A stretch of DNA of 64,000 bases from an uncultured Verrucomicrobiota bacterium (GCA_903953565.1 CAJBKE010000037.1:1-64000), one strand, 5' to 3'. Shown: positions 8,413-18,128, counted from the first letter of the stretch. Translations and numbers: made by a program. The notes: generated from the sequence alone by a model not told the origin.

Positions 8413-8672
8413 AATACGCAGTCTTGCTCGAGAAATCGGCGGCAAGGTTCCTTCTGCGGCTCCGCGACGCCAAACTTAAGTCGCGCCTGGATGAAGCTAT
8501 CGAGTCTTTGGCAGGCGATCCGCGGCCTTCGGGGTGTCGAAAGCTCGCTGGCACATCTGACCGCTACCGAGTTCGCGTCGGCGACTACAGGATCGTCTAC
8601 CGTATCGATGACGGAAAAGTGACCGTGCTTGTGCTGGTGATTGGTCACCGCCGCGAGGTTTACGACGGATAG
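8409..8672 (+). CDS. RelE/ParE superfamily toxin
   Basis: YRVRVGDYRIVYRIDDGKVTVLVLVIGHRREVY. Confidence 0.9.
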   Translation: MKYAVLLEKSAARFLLRLRDAKLKSRLDEAIESLAGDPRPSGCRKLAGTSDRYRVRVGDYRIVYRIDDGKVTVLVLVIGHRREVYDG

Positions 8673-8805
8673 AGTGGGGGCGGACGGCGAGATAGCTGGC
8701 AGAGGTCGGTCGTCAGTCGGCAGTTGTCGGAGGGACTAAAAGACCAAGAGACTAAGAGACGAAGAGCCGGCGGGATTTGGCAGAGGTCAGAAGCCGGAAT
8801 CCGGT

Positions 8806-8834
8806 TTGCGGGGACAAAACCCGTGGGCTAATAT
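8806..8834 (+). promoter_or_regulatory. Predicted TA promoter TTGCGG-N17-TAATAT; ATG at 8843
   Basis: Shared architecture. Confidence 0.7.
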
Positions 8835-8842
8835 CTGGATCA

Positions 8843-9070
8843 ATGAGCACGTTGGCCGAAATCGAACAAGCCGCTAAGGTCTTGCCTGTTGACCAGAAGC
8901 AGCGACTGATTGCCACCCTGCAAGCCGGATTGCCCAAGCGCGGCAACTCAAGTGGCTCAAGTGGAACTTCCGACGAGGCTGTCCATGCCAGCCTGCTTCC
9001 TTTGGCCGCCACATCTTGGTCGCAGGACTGGGATTCTGCCGAGGAGGACGAGGCGTGGCGCGATTTGTAG
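8843..9070 (+). CDS. Antitoxin of a PemK/MazF-type module
   Basis: Small ORF overlapping a PemK-like frame. Confidence 0.6.
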   Translation: MSTLAEIEQAAKVLPVDQKQRLIATLQAGLPKRGNSSGSSGTSDEAVHASLLPLAATSWSQDWDSAEEDEAWRDL

Positions 9071-9393
9071 CCGGCGACGTGGTCGTCGTCCCCTTTCCAT
9101 TCACCGATCTGGCCAGCAGCAAAGTCAGGCCGGCGGTGGTTCTCGCCACATCCACGCGTGACGACATTCTGCTCTGCCAGGTTACGAGCTAAGACACGGG
9201 TCATCCGGAAGCCGTTACAGTCAAGATGACCGACTTCGCCAGTGCGGAAAAATTGCCCCGCGACAGTTTTGCCCTGCCGCATCGTTTGGTGACGGCCAAC
9301 GAATCATGCGTTCGCCGCAAGGCCGGGCATCTGCTGGATGCCAAATTGCGCGAGATCCGCGATCGGGTCTGCGCTTTTGTCGTGGCGGCTTAG
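9055..9393 (+). pseudogene. PemK/MazF-family toxin interrupted by in-frame TAA at 9190-9192
   Basis: VARFVAGDVVVVPFPFTDLASSKVRPAVVLATSTRDDILLCQVTS*DTGHPEAVTVKMTDFASAEKLPRDSFALPHRLVTANESCVRRKAGHLLDAKLREIRDRV. Confidence 0.8.
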
Positions 9394-10985
9394 CTAATCT
9401 TTCCGTTCTTTCGCGCGACGCGCTTTCGATACATCTCGAGCTGGCAGTCGAATCCGCCCAGATCGACCGGCTGGCGGTATTCCAACTTGAGCGAGGGCGA
9501 GCTTGGTCCATCGCGCAGCGGGTTGGTGAAAATGAGCAGGCCCCCCGGCTCCAGCGCTTTGGTGGCGGCGAGGAGGAGGTCGGCAATGAGTCCGCGCATG
9601 TCCTTCACCCGGACCCGTCGACCGAGGGGAGGATTGGTGATGACCAGCGTGATGCTTCCCGGGGCGATGCCTGCCACTTGTTCCGCATCCCGGAAATCGC
9701 ATGGAGTGAACATCGCGGAAATATTTTCCAGGTCGGCAGCTTGGAAGTTGGCGCGGGCGATCGCGATTGCCGCCGGGTCGAGATCTGTGCCATGCACGGT
9801 GAGGACACCGCCGAGCATGGAGCGCTCGATCAGTTCCAGTCCCGAGCCACAAAACGGATCCCAAACCACCTGCCGGGGTTCCTCGGTGTGAGGGCTGGCT
9901 TGCGCCGCCAACCGCGCCATGCAGGCGGCTAATGGTGGGTGCGAGGCCGCGGGGATATCATCCTGACGATACGCAAGGCGCGGATCGGGGTAGAGTCGAG
10001 GGCGCAGCTCGACGATGGCGTCCCTCTGTTTCTTCGGTCCGCTGCCGACGGGTATAACATCTACGGACCACGGAGCTTGACGCGCATCATTGAGGAGTTC
10101 GGGCGCGAGTGCGTGGGCTTGCTGCACTACGTTGCGGATGGCGCCCCGCTGATGACCGCGCGCAGGGAAATCCAAGCGGTAACGAGGCGCTCCATCGGTC
10201 GCCGCCCTCATGATCTTTCGGCTCGTCGGGGAAGCGATGCAGCCCGCGAGGGCATCCTCCCACTCGGAACCGGAGCTGTTCTCGATCAGACCGATGCGTA
10301 TGCCCACGGTAGCAAAGCAACGCAATTCATAGAGCATCGCTAAGGAGAAAGGCCTCAGTGGACTTACCGTCACACATCCTGGGCGGACTTGTCCGAGACG
10401 GAAAATGCTTGGATCGAGTTGCTCTTCGGCCTCCTCCTTGAGGATCTTCTCCAAGCCGCGTCGGCAGCGGAGATTGATATGCATCGAGGGTTTGCCCGGG
10501 AGCAGTGCCTCGAGTTCCACCGTGCCGGGGTTTTCACGCCGGGCGATGGCCGCCTGCACCTTCTGCTGCGTCAGCTCCGGGAGCGATTCCCCTTGCGCCA
10601 TGAACGAGAGCGTCGCGCTCCCTCCGATCTTCTCGAGCGCGCGGCCAAGATGGCGTCGCTCTCTCTCGCCGTCGTTCTCCTTGAGCAGACTCAACATCTG
10701 CGCCTCCGCATTTTCATCCGCGCCGATCTTCGGCAGCGCCGCCATGGCGTAGCGCCGGATTTTTTCCTGCGGATCCTTCAGCAGTGCAGTGAGCCACGCG
10801 CGCACAGCCGCCTTTTCCTCATCGGTCCCGAAACGTGAGAAAATTGTACCAAGCGCGCGGATCAGGGCCACCCCCTGCATTCGCTCGCGCGGGGAGGCGG
10901 CATCGAATCGCGGCACCTCCGAGTTCCAGAGGCGCTCCTTCGGCAGATCGCGCAGCCGCTTGTAGAGATCCTGATCCGATTTCAT
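9390..10985 (-). CDS. HEAT-repeat-like N-terminus fused to RlmL/Trm-like RNA methyltransferase
   Basis: WDPFCGSGLELIE..LVITNPPLGRRV; alpha-helical repeats at N-terminus. Confidence 0.7.
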   Translation of the reverse strand: MKSDQDLYKRLRDLPKERLWNSEVPRFDAASPRERMQGVALIRALGTIFSRFGTDEEKAAVRAWLTALLKDPQEKIRRYAMAALPKIGADENAEAQMLSLLKENDGERERRHLGRALEKIGGSATLSFMAQGESLPELTQQKVQAAIARRENPGTVELEALLPGKPSMHINLRCRRGLEKILKEEAEEQLDPSIFRLGQVRPGCVTVSPLRPFSLAMLYELRCFATVGIRIGLIENSSGSEWEDALAGCIASPTSRKIMRAATDGAPRYRLDFPARGHQRGAIRNVVQQAHALAPELLNDARQAPWSVDVIPVGSGPKKQRDAIVELRPRLYPDPRLAYRQDDIPAASHPPLAACMARLAAQASPHTEEPRQVVWDPFCGSGLELIERSMLGGVLTVHGTDLDPAAIAIARANFQAADLENISAMFTPCDFRDAEQVAGIAPGSITLVITNPPLGRRVRVKDMRGLIADLLLAATKALEPGGLLIFTNPLRDGPSSPSLKLEYRQPVDLGGFDCQLEMYRKRVARKNGKIS

Positions 10986-11089
10986 GACATGAAGTATGCC
11001 CTTCCGGGGCGGATAAGACATTGGTTTTCCGGAAAGCAGGGAGAGGCGAAGAGAGTTCGCAGTAGTCAGTGGACAGGAGACAGGGGGAC

Positions 11090-11165
11090 AAAAAGACTAA
11101 GAGCCGGAGTCCGCGGCAGCGGACGTAGACAGCGCGAGGCAGAGCCGAGGGCAAACCAAGAGACG
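11090..11165. repeat. About 72-bp intergenic repeat, second copy
   Basis: See 8080-8151. Confidence 0.85.
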
Positions 11166-11283
11166 AGAGACGAAGAACCGGAGGGAGTTGGCAGCTGGCA
11201 GTTTGCAGTTGGCAGCGGGCGAAGGACGTAGATGGAGAGGGGCAAGACGTCAGTTGGCAGCCGACAGATGCCACAGGGCGGAT

Positions 11284-12522
11284 TTACGGCTGGATGATCC
11301 GCGCGCCGCGCTGCCAGGTGAAGTAGGACCACACCCAGTGGATGAAGACGCTGATGCGGTTCCTCATGTGCATGAGGAAAATGAGGTGCACGAAGAGCCA
11401 CATCATCCAAGCGGAGAAGCCGCGTATCTTAAGTCCGGATATGCTGACTACGGCGGCGCTGCGCCCGATCGTCGCCATGCTGCCCTTGTCCCAGTAAACG
11501 AACGCGGGACGCTGCCCGGCCTGAGCCTCGGCGGTGACGAGCTTGGCGATGAATTGGCCCATTTGGATGGCGGCCGGTGACACACCCGGCACGACCACAC
11601 CCTTCGGGTCGGTCAAGGCGACGAGATCGCCGGCGGCAAAAACCTCGGGATGCCCCGGCAGACTGAGATCAGGCAGCACCTGGATGCGACCACTGCGATC
11701 GAGCGGAATGCCGGCCAAGGTGCGCGTGATTTCACTGGCCTCGACCCCGGCGGCCCAAATGATGATGTCGGACGCGATACGCTCGTGGGGCATTTGCACG
11801 AAGCCCGGCCCCACTTCTTGCACCGGTGAGTTCAAGTGCACGTGGACGCCCATGTGGGTCAGCCGCTCGAGCGTGTAGTCGGGCAGATTTCCGGGGAACA
11901 TGGGCAGAAGTTTCGGTCCGGCCTCAATGAGGTGCACTTTGGCGCAAGAAGGGTCGATGCGGCGGAAGTCATCTTTGAGAACCCTGCGCGATAACTCGGC
12001 CAGCGATCCCGCCATTTCCACGCCGGTCGGTCCACCTCCCACCACCACCATGGTGAGGAGCCGTTCGGTTTCCGCCGCGTCGGCCGCCGATTCCGCGCGC
12101 TCGAAGGCGAGCAAGACTTCGCGGCGAATGCCCATGGCGTCCTTCAAACTTTTCAGCCCGTGGGTGTGTTTTTCCCACTCGGGGTGACCGAAGTAGCCCG
12201 TCTTGGCCCCGAGCCCGATGACCAGGTAGTCGTAATCGAGCACGCGATCTTTGAGGTGCACCTGCCGCGAATCCAAATCGATGCGGGTCACTTCATCCAT
12301 CAAGGTGGTGACGTTTTTCTGCGCGGACAAGATGCCGCGCAGCGGTTGCGCGATTTCCGACATGGTCAAACCCGCGGTGGCCACCTGATAGAGCAAAGGC
12401 TGGAAGAGGTGATGGTTCCAGCGATCGACCAGGGTCACCCGGAAACGCTCGTCGGCCAGCTTCTGGGCGCAGGCCAGGCCGGCGAAACCACCACCAAGAA
12501 TGAGAACATGTTTTGTCGCCAT
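11284..12522 (-). CDS. ndh: Type II NADH dehydrogenase / FAD-dependent pyridine nucleotide oxidoreductase
   Basis: HVLILGGGFAGLACAQKL; VVVGGGPTGVEMAGSLAEL. Confidence 0.85.
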   Translation of the reverse strand: MATKHVLILGGGFAGLACAQKLADERFRVTLVDRWNHHLFQPLLYQVATAGLTMSEIAQPLRGILSAQKNVTTLMDEVTRIDLDSRQVHLKDRVLDYDYLVIGLGAKTGYFGHPEWEKHTHGLKSLKDAMGIRREVLLAFERAESAADAAETERLLTMVVVGGGPTGVEMAGSLAELSRRVLKDDFRRIDPSCAKVHLIEAGPKLLPMFPGNLPDYTLERLTHMGVHVHLNSPVQEVGPGFVQMPHERIASDIIIWAAGVEASEITRTLAGIPLDRSGRIQVLPDLSLPGHPEVFAAGDLVALTDPKGVVVPGVSPAAIQMGQFIAKLVTAEAQAGQRPAFVYWDKGSMATIGRSAAVVSISGLKIRGFSAWMMWLFVHLIFLMHMRNRISVFIHWVWSYFTWQRGARIIQP

Positions 12523-12632
12523 GGAATCCAGTCATCTTAACGTCTGTCGATCGGATAAGGGTGGAATATTTCGGATGGGATGAATTTATCGGGCTCCTGT
12601 CGCTTTGGCCTCGGGCCAATTCGGAGTGAAAT

Positions 12633-14096
12633 TTGGAAACGAGGACGGCGGGAGTTCAGGGGCTCGGACTCTTGGATAAGTTCGTGATTGCTGCGACTGC
12701 GCACTGGTGTTTTTTAGATGTCGTGATTTTGACGCGGCGTAGGTTTTTGCGGACGACGACGTTGGCCGGCGCTTACCTGTGTCTCCCAAGGGGGGCAACC
12801 GCAGGCCAGCTTGCGACGGATGTGATCGTTGTCGGTGCCGGTCTGAGTGGTTTGTCCGCTGCGAGGGAATTGACCAAGGCCGGCCTTGCTGTGGTGGTTT
12901 TGGAAGCAGCTGACTCCGCGGGCGGACGTACAAAACTCATGAATCTTGGCGGTGTGTTGCCGGTCGATATGGGCGGCATGTGGATACATGGCCCGCAGGG
13001 AAATCCGCTTGCCGTCGTCGCGCGCGCGGCGGGAGCGCGATTGCAGCCGTTTGATTGGGACGAAGGACCAACCTATGCGTCGGAGAAATCTGTCCTCAGC
13101 CAAAAAGAACTCGCGGACGATGAACGTCGACTCGCTCGTGCCCTGTCTTTCTCGCGCAGTTGGTCGGAAAAATTGTCGCACGATGCTCCGCTGTCCGGAG
13201 GCCTCGATGCTTTCGCTATTGATAGCGGGCTGGGTGAGAGCGAGCGGCGCGCTCTTGCCTGCGAGGTTTATTCAAACGTGACGCTTGATTATGGTGCGCC
13301 GCCTGCGGAGTTGTCCGCATGGTGGTGGGACGAAGGCGAGGAGTTCGGAGGAGGCGATTGCCTTGTGCGAGGAGGACTTGGCGGGTTGGCCGCTTATCTC
13401 GCCCACGGTCTGGAGATCAGAACAAATTCCTTCGTGGAGCAAATCGACTGGTCCGCACAACCCAATCGCGTCGTCTTGCGCGGCGGCGAGGAACTGCAAA
13501 GCCGCGCCGTTCTTGTTACCATCCCGCTCGGTGCCCTCAAGGCCGAATCTGTGCGTTTTGTTCCGTCTCTTCCTGCGCGCAAGACGAAGGCCATCAACCG
13601 TCTCGGTTTTGGTTCGTACCACAAAGCTTTCTTTCTTTTTGACGAGGGTGCCGGGCTTCCTCCCGGTCCGATCATTCGCCTGCACAACGAGGGCGGACTT
13701 TGGTCCGAGTGGTGCAACTTGTCGGGCTATCTCGGAAAACCTGTTTTGATGGCGTTGAACGGGGGACCGGCCGCCAGGCAAGCGGAAGGAATGTCCGACG
13801 GCGAGATCGCGCAATCGGCCTGCGGGTTTTTGCAGCGTTTCACGGGAGTGCGTATCCCCAAGCCACGCGCCGTGATGAGCACGCGTTGGGGTCGCGATCC
13901 GCTCACGCACGGGGCTTACTCGTTCTCGACCGTAGGCTCCGGTCCACGCGACCGGCGTGCCTTGGCCGAGGTTTTACCCGGCGGGGTTTACTTCGCGGGC
14001 GAGGCTGCTTCGGTCGATTACCCCGCAACGGCGCACGGCGCATTGTTAAGCGGCCGAGAAGCCGCCGGCCGCATCCTCCGCGACATTGGCAGCTGA
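12633..14096 (+). CDS. Flavin amine oxidase, Tat-like signal; true start probably downstream of 12633
   Basis: DVIVVGAGLSGLSAARELTKAG; YFAGEAASVDYPATAHGALLSGREAA. Confidence 0.85.
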   Translation: METRTAGVQGLGLLDKFVIAATAHWCFLDVVILTRRRFLRTTTLAGAYLCLPRGATAGQLATDVIVVGAGLSGLSAARELTKAGLAVVVLEAADSAGGRTKLMNLGGVLPVDMGGMWIHGPQGNPLAVVARAAGARLQPFDWDEGPTYASEKSVLSQKELADDERRLARALSFSRSWSEKLSHDAPLSGGLDAFAIDSGLGESERRALACEVYSNVTLDYGAPPAELSAWWWDEGEEFGGGDCLVRGGLGGLAAYLAHGLEIRTNSFVEQIDWSAQPNRVVLRGGEELQSRAVLVTIPLGALKAESVRFVPSLPARKTKAINRLGFGSYHKAFFLFDEGAGLPPGPIIRLHNEGGLWSEWCNLSGYLGKPVLMALNGGPAARQAEGMSDGEIAQSACGFLQRFTGVRIPKPRAVMSTRWGRDPLTHGAYSFSTVGSGPRDRRALAEVLPGGVYFAGEAASVDYPATAHGALLSGREAAGRILRDIGS

Positions 14097-14402
14097 GCTT
14101 TTCACGGAGCGCGTCAGGCCCAGAGTCGCCATCAAGCCAATCCGGAGGGCGAGATCAACATAAGCGATAAAAAGAGTGAGAGACGAAGAGGTTAAAGGTC
14201 AGAAAGTTTGAAAGTGGGAAGGTGAAAAGAGGAAGAACCGGAGGGCGGTGGGCAGGTGGCGGGTGGGAAAGTAGAACAGTGGGCAGAAGACAGCCGAGCG
14301 GAGCCGCACCCGGTTGCCGGCGGGAACGCTTGGCATTCGGCTGCGCAAGGGTTACGGAAACGTCGGCGGTTTTCTTTCACGGCCGTCGTTTGTTGATCAT
14401 TT

Positions 14403-16127
14403 ATGTGGCTCATTGCCTTTCTAGTTTCCTCCGGGATCTTCTTCTTTTTCGCGTATCGCATTCTCGGGCGAAAGTTGACGGCGTATTTCGCGCTCGATCC
14501 GGACGTCCGGACGCCTGCGCATGAGCATCGGGACGGTCTGGATTTCGAGGCGGCCAAGACGTCGTATTTGCTGCCGCAGCATTTCTCGGCCATCGCCGCG
14601 GCCGGACCGATTGTCGGTCCCATCCTCGCCGGAACGCTCTTCGGTTGGTTCCCAACGTGGATCTGGATTCTTGTCGGGTCGGTTCTCATCGGCGGCATCC
14701 ATGATTTCACCACGCTGATCGCCTCGGTGCGGCACGGCGGGCGGTCGATCGCGGAGGTGGTGCGGCAATACATGAACGGGCGCTCCTTCACGCTCTTTCT
14801 CCTCTTCATCTGGGTCTCGCTCGTTTACGTGCTCATCGCCTTCACCGATGTGACGGCGGGAACCTTCGTCCAAGCGGCGGCATCGGCAGGCGGCGCGGCA
14901 CCGGGTCCGGCGGTGGCCACTTCGTCGATGGTCTATCTGCTGTTGGCCCTGCTCATGGGCCTCGCCCTGCGCTTTACCGGGATGTCCGCTCTCCAGGCAA
15001 AACTCGTTTTTCTGCCGCTCGTCTTTGCCGCGATCTTGCTCGGGCCGCTGGCGCCGCTCGATCTTTCGGGTGTGGCGGGAGGCAATCCGCAGCGGCTTTG
15101 GAATTATATTCTGATCGCCTATTGCTTTTTTGCGTCGATCGCGCCGCTCTGGCTGCTTCTGCAACCGCGCGGCTATCTCGGAGGCTACTTCCTTTATCTC
15201 GTTCTCATCGCCGGCCTGGCGGGAATCGTCATCGGTGGATTCACGGGAGCCTTTGATGTGGTCGCACCACCCATCATGGCGGGGAGCGTGCTGCTCGGTC
15301 CGGCGGCCGGACCCGGTGTCGCGGCTCCGATGCTGCCGATTCTTTTCATCACCGTGGCCTGCGGTGCTTGCTCCGGTTTTCACAGCATCGTGGCCAGTGG
15401 CACCACTTCCAAACAACTCGATCGCGAAACGGACGCCACGCCGGTCGCTTACGGCGGAATGTTGCTCGAGGGATTCTTTGCCTGCCTGAGTCTGGCCACC
15501 GTGATGATCTTGGCCAACCCCTCCGGGAAACCGGATGCCATCTTCGCCGGCGGCATCGCGCGCTTTGTCGAACAGGCAACGTTCGGGTTGGTCAGCCCGC
15601 AGATTGCTTTCCAATTCGCGCTGCTTTGCTTTGCCACTTTTGTTTTCGACACGCTGGACGCCTGCACGCGATTGGCGAGGTATGTCTTGATGGAGTTGAC
15701 CGGATGGAAAGGGCGGGCGGGGGCGGCGGCCGCGACGGCGCTGACGCTCATTTTTCCGCTCATCGTTCTCAGCATTCCGCCTCTGGTCATTGATGGCAAA
15801 ACGATCCCGGCCTGGCGGGTTTTCTGGAATCTTTTCGGCATGTCGAACCAACTCCTTGCCGCACTCGCCTTGCTCGGCGTGGCCGTGTGGCTGCACAAGA
15901 CCGGACGCAATCCGTGGCTCGGCCTCGCACCCGCGCTCTTCATGGGGGGCATCTCGCTTTGGGCTCTCGGACTGACGCTCCACAACATCCTCACAGTTCC
16001 GATTATCGCCGGAGTCCTTTGGGTCGAGGCGGGAGTCGCGGCCGTCCTCGCCGCGATGGCGCTCTGGTTGCTGGTGGAAGCCGTCCTCATTCTCCGGGAC
16101 AAGACGCAAAGTCCGGCCGCGGCGTAG
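14403..16127 (+). CDS. cstA: Carbon starvation protein CstA family transporter
   Basis: IAAAGPIVGPILAG.. ACGACSGFHSIVASGTTSKQL. Confidence 0.92.
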   Translation: MWLIAFLVSSGIFFFFAYRILGRKLTAYFALDPDVRTPAHEHRDGLDFEAAKTSYLLPQHFSAIAAAGPIVGPILAGTLFGWFPTWIWILVGSVLIGGIHDFTTLIASVRHGGRSIAEVVRQYMNGRSFTLFLLFIWVSLVYVLIAFTDVTAGTFVQAAASAGGAAPGPAVATSSMVYLLLALLMGLALRFTGMSALQAKLVFLPLVFAAILLGPLAPLDLSGVAGGNPQRLWNYILIAYCFFASIAPLWLLLQPRGYLGGYFLYLVLIAGLAGIVIGGFTGAFDVVAPPIMAGSVLLGPAAGPGVAAPMLPILFITVACGACSGFHSIVASGTTSKQLDRETDATPVAYGGMLLEGFFACLSLATVMILANPSGKPDAIFAGGIARFVEQATFGLVSPQIAFQFALLCFATFVFDTLDACTRLARYVLMELTGWKGRAGAAAATALTLIFPLIVLSIPPLVIDGKTIPAWRVFWNLFGMSNQLLAALALLGVAVWLHKTGRNPWLGLAPALFMGGISLWALGLTLHNILTVPIIAGVLWVEAGVAAVLAAMALWLLVEAVLILRDKTQSPAAA

Positions 16128-16220
16128 TTTCGGTAGGGGCTGGGAAGGTAAAGCGTAAGAAGTAGGAAGGGAGGCAGAGCCCAGTAGTCAGGTGACAGAG
16201 GTTGGAAGGTGGAATCCGGT

Positions 16221-16249
16221 TTGCGGGGGAGGCGTGGAAGGGCTAGTAT
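16221..16249 (+). promoter_or_regulatory. Predicted TA promoter TTGCGG-N17-TAGTAT; ATG at 16262
   Basis: Shared architecture. Confidence 0.6.
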
Positions 16250-16261
16250 CCGGAAAGATCC

Positions 16262-16489
16262 ATGAATTACTCGAAGATCATCACTATGGAACCGGGCAAG
16301 CGCTCGGGCAAACCGTGCATCCGCGGTTTGCGCATCACCGTGCATGATGTGCTCGAGTATCTGGCTTCGGGCATGTCGCACGAGGACATCCTCCGCGACT
16401 TTCCTTATCTCACAGAGGAAGACATCCGCGCCTGTCTCGCTTACGCCGCAGACGCTGGGCGCCGCACGGCCCACGCCGTTGCCGCGTGA
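16262..16489 (+). CDS. DUF433-family antitoxin
   Basis: GKPCIRGLRITVHDVLEYLASGMSHEDILRDFPYLTEEDIRACLAYAA. Confidence 0.88.
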   Translation: MNYSKIITMEPGKRSGKPCIRGLRITVHDVLEYLASGMSHEDILRDFPYLTEEDIRACLAYAADAGRRTAHAVAA

Positions 16490-16818
16490 AACTGCTCTAC
16501 GACGAGAATCTATCACCGGCCCTCGTCGCGCAGTTGGCTGATGTTTATCCGGACTCGGCACATGTCCACGATATCGGCTTGGGCATGGCTGATGACTCAG
16601 AAGTTTGGAGGCGGGCCAAGGACGAAGGCTACTGCATCGTGTCAAAGGATTCGGATTACTATGACTTGAGCGTGCTGCATGGTCATCCGCCAAAAGTAAT
16701 CTGGCTGCGTTTGGGTAACTGCAGCACAGACACCATCTTTGACTGTTTGCGAAACAATCGGGCAACGATCGAGGAATTCGGCGCCGACGCCGAGGAGTCG
16801 GTGCTGCTGATTCCGTGA
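16486..16818 (+). CDS. DUF5615-family PIN-like toxin
   Basis: MKLLYDENLSPALVAQLADVYPDSAHVHDIGL..KDSDYYDL. Confidence 0.88.
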   Translation: MKLLYDENLSPALVAQLADVYPDSAHVHDIGLGMADDSEVWRRAKDEGYCIVSKDSDYYDLSVLHGHPPKVIWLRLGNCSTDTIFDCLRNNRATIEEFGADAEESVLLIP

Positions 16819-16836
16819 CGTTTTGATGCGGCGCTG

Positions 16837-17118
16837 TCACGCGGCCTCCTTTCGGAGCGCTTGGCTCCATGCTCTTTGCTCCTCGTTCCATGCACCGAGC
16901 ACGGCATCGCGGCGCGTGCGAGCGAGGCCCACACTTTTCGTTTCCAGCGGCAACCGAAGGCGCTGCTTGGTGTAGTCGGGTCGGTGCACGGTGGCGTGGA
17001 GCCACCAGGTGCCGTTGTTCCACCAAAGATGGTGGTTGGGATTGCGGGGATGCGTGCGCAGGGAGAGCGCGCTGCCTTGCGGCAACGCCGCAAGTGCGGC
17101 GGGGATGTTTTTGCTCAT
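16837..17118 (-). CDS. Small arm-domain-like protein (93 aa), copy B
   Basis: 7 aa differences from copy A. Confidence 0.7.
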   Translation of the reverse strand: MSKNIPAALAALPQGSALSLRTHPRNPNHHLWWNNGTWWLHATVHRPDYTKQRLRLPLETKSVGLARTRRDAVLGAWNEEQRAWSQALRKEAA

Positions 17119-17282
17119 TTGTGCGTTTCTTCAAACGCACCAAGGGAGATTTTGCTTTCCGGTCGATCCGATCGACCAGCGCATTGGCACGGAAGAGACT
17201 CGCTCTCCCGCACCAAGCCACCGTGGGTTCTCCTCCTCGGTTGGCAGCCCCGCCTTTTACGGCAGGACGTTCTTGATGCTGG
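17119..17282 (-). ncRNA. Predicted structured RNA leader, copy B
   Basis: As copy A; substitutions fall in loops or keep pairing. Confidence 0.55.
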
Positions 17283-17383
17283 TAAGACCAATACACCAAA
17301 ACGACCCGAGCCTCAAACTCCGAATGCGTCATAGCACCGGCCTTCTATCCATTGATGAAGCGGGGGCATGGGGATGACCTCCC

Positions 17384-17827
17384 TTGTGGCTGCCGAGAAC
17401 GATTGCCGTGGTTCCGCCCGGTTGCCGTGTGACTCCCGGACTTGTCCTCGAGCCAATCTGGCGGGAAGGTCGCGGGATGCGCGTGTGGCGGCCAGATGAA
17501 GTCGAGGAAGTCTTCTGCCGGTCGGGCGGACCGGGCGGCCAGCACGTCAACAAGGTCTCAACCGCCGTCACGCTCCGACACGTCCCAACGGGAATCTCCG
17601 TGCGGGTAAGCGCATCGCGATCCCAAGCGCGCAACCGGGCCGAGGCGAACCGCTTGTTGGCGGCCAAACTGGAGGCCGCTGCGGTTGCCGCGCGCCAGTC
17701 ACACCTTGCCGAGGTTTCCAAAAATCGCCGGCGCAAGGCGAAGCGCTCGAGGGCGACCAAACGCCGTTTGGTTGAATCGAAGCGACGGCGCGGCGAAACG
17801 AAGCAACTGAGGAAGAAGGTATCGTGA
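17384..17827 (+). CDS. GGQ-motif release-factor-like protein (ArfB/RF-H type)
   Basis: CRSGGPGGQHVNKVSTAVTLRHVPTGI, basic C-terminus. Confidence 0.85.
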   Translation: MWLPRTIAVVPPGCRVTPGLVLEPIWREGRGMRVWRPDEVEEVFCRSGGPGGQHVNKVSTAVTLRHVPTGISVRVSASRSQARNRAEANRLLAAKLEAAAVAARQSHLAEVSKNRRRKAKRSRATKRRLVESKRRRGETKQLRKKVS

Positions 17828-17950
17828 CGGACAGTATCGCGGGGGGCGGCCCGGGGTTTTTCCGCGGTCTCCGCGTCTTGGTGAGAGACATCTGCCCAGC
17901 GCGGCGCTAATTTACTCGCCCACGCACTTCACTTTGCCACTGCACCATTT

Positions 17951-18109
17951 ATGAAACACATCGCCATCATCCTCGCTGCCACGTTCCTCGCCGGCTGTGC
18001 CGCTCCGCCTCCGGTCAAAATCGCTTCGAAATTGCTCGGCCGAAACGTGCTGCAGCAAGCCAAGAACAACGTCTTCGACTCGGACGACGATCAAGACGAC
18101 GACCGGTAG
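17951..18109 (+). CDS. Small lipoprotein (52 aa)
   Basis: MKHIAIILAATFLAGCAAPPPVK; below ORF-track length cutoff. Confidence 0.55.
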   Translation: MKHIAIILAATFLAGCAAPPPVKIASKLLGRNVLQQAKNNVFDSDDDQDDDR

Positions 18110-18128
18110 CCGCACCGGCGCGATGCGT

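Larger units (their letters stand above)
16837..17282 (-). repeat. 446-bp leader+ORF unit, copy B
   Basis: See copy A. Confidence 0.85.

Noticed and set aside
14421-17332. Long minus ORFs 14421-16109 and 15449-17332
   Set aside because: Antisense to cstA; the latter also runs out of frame through repeat copy B.
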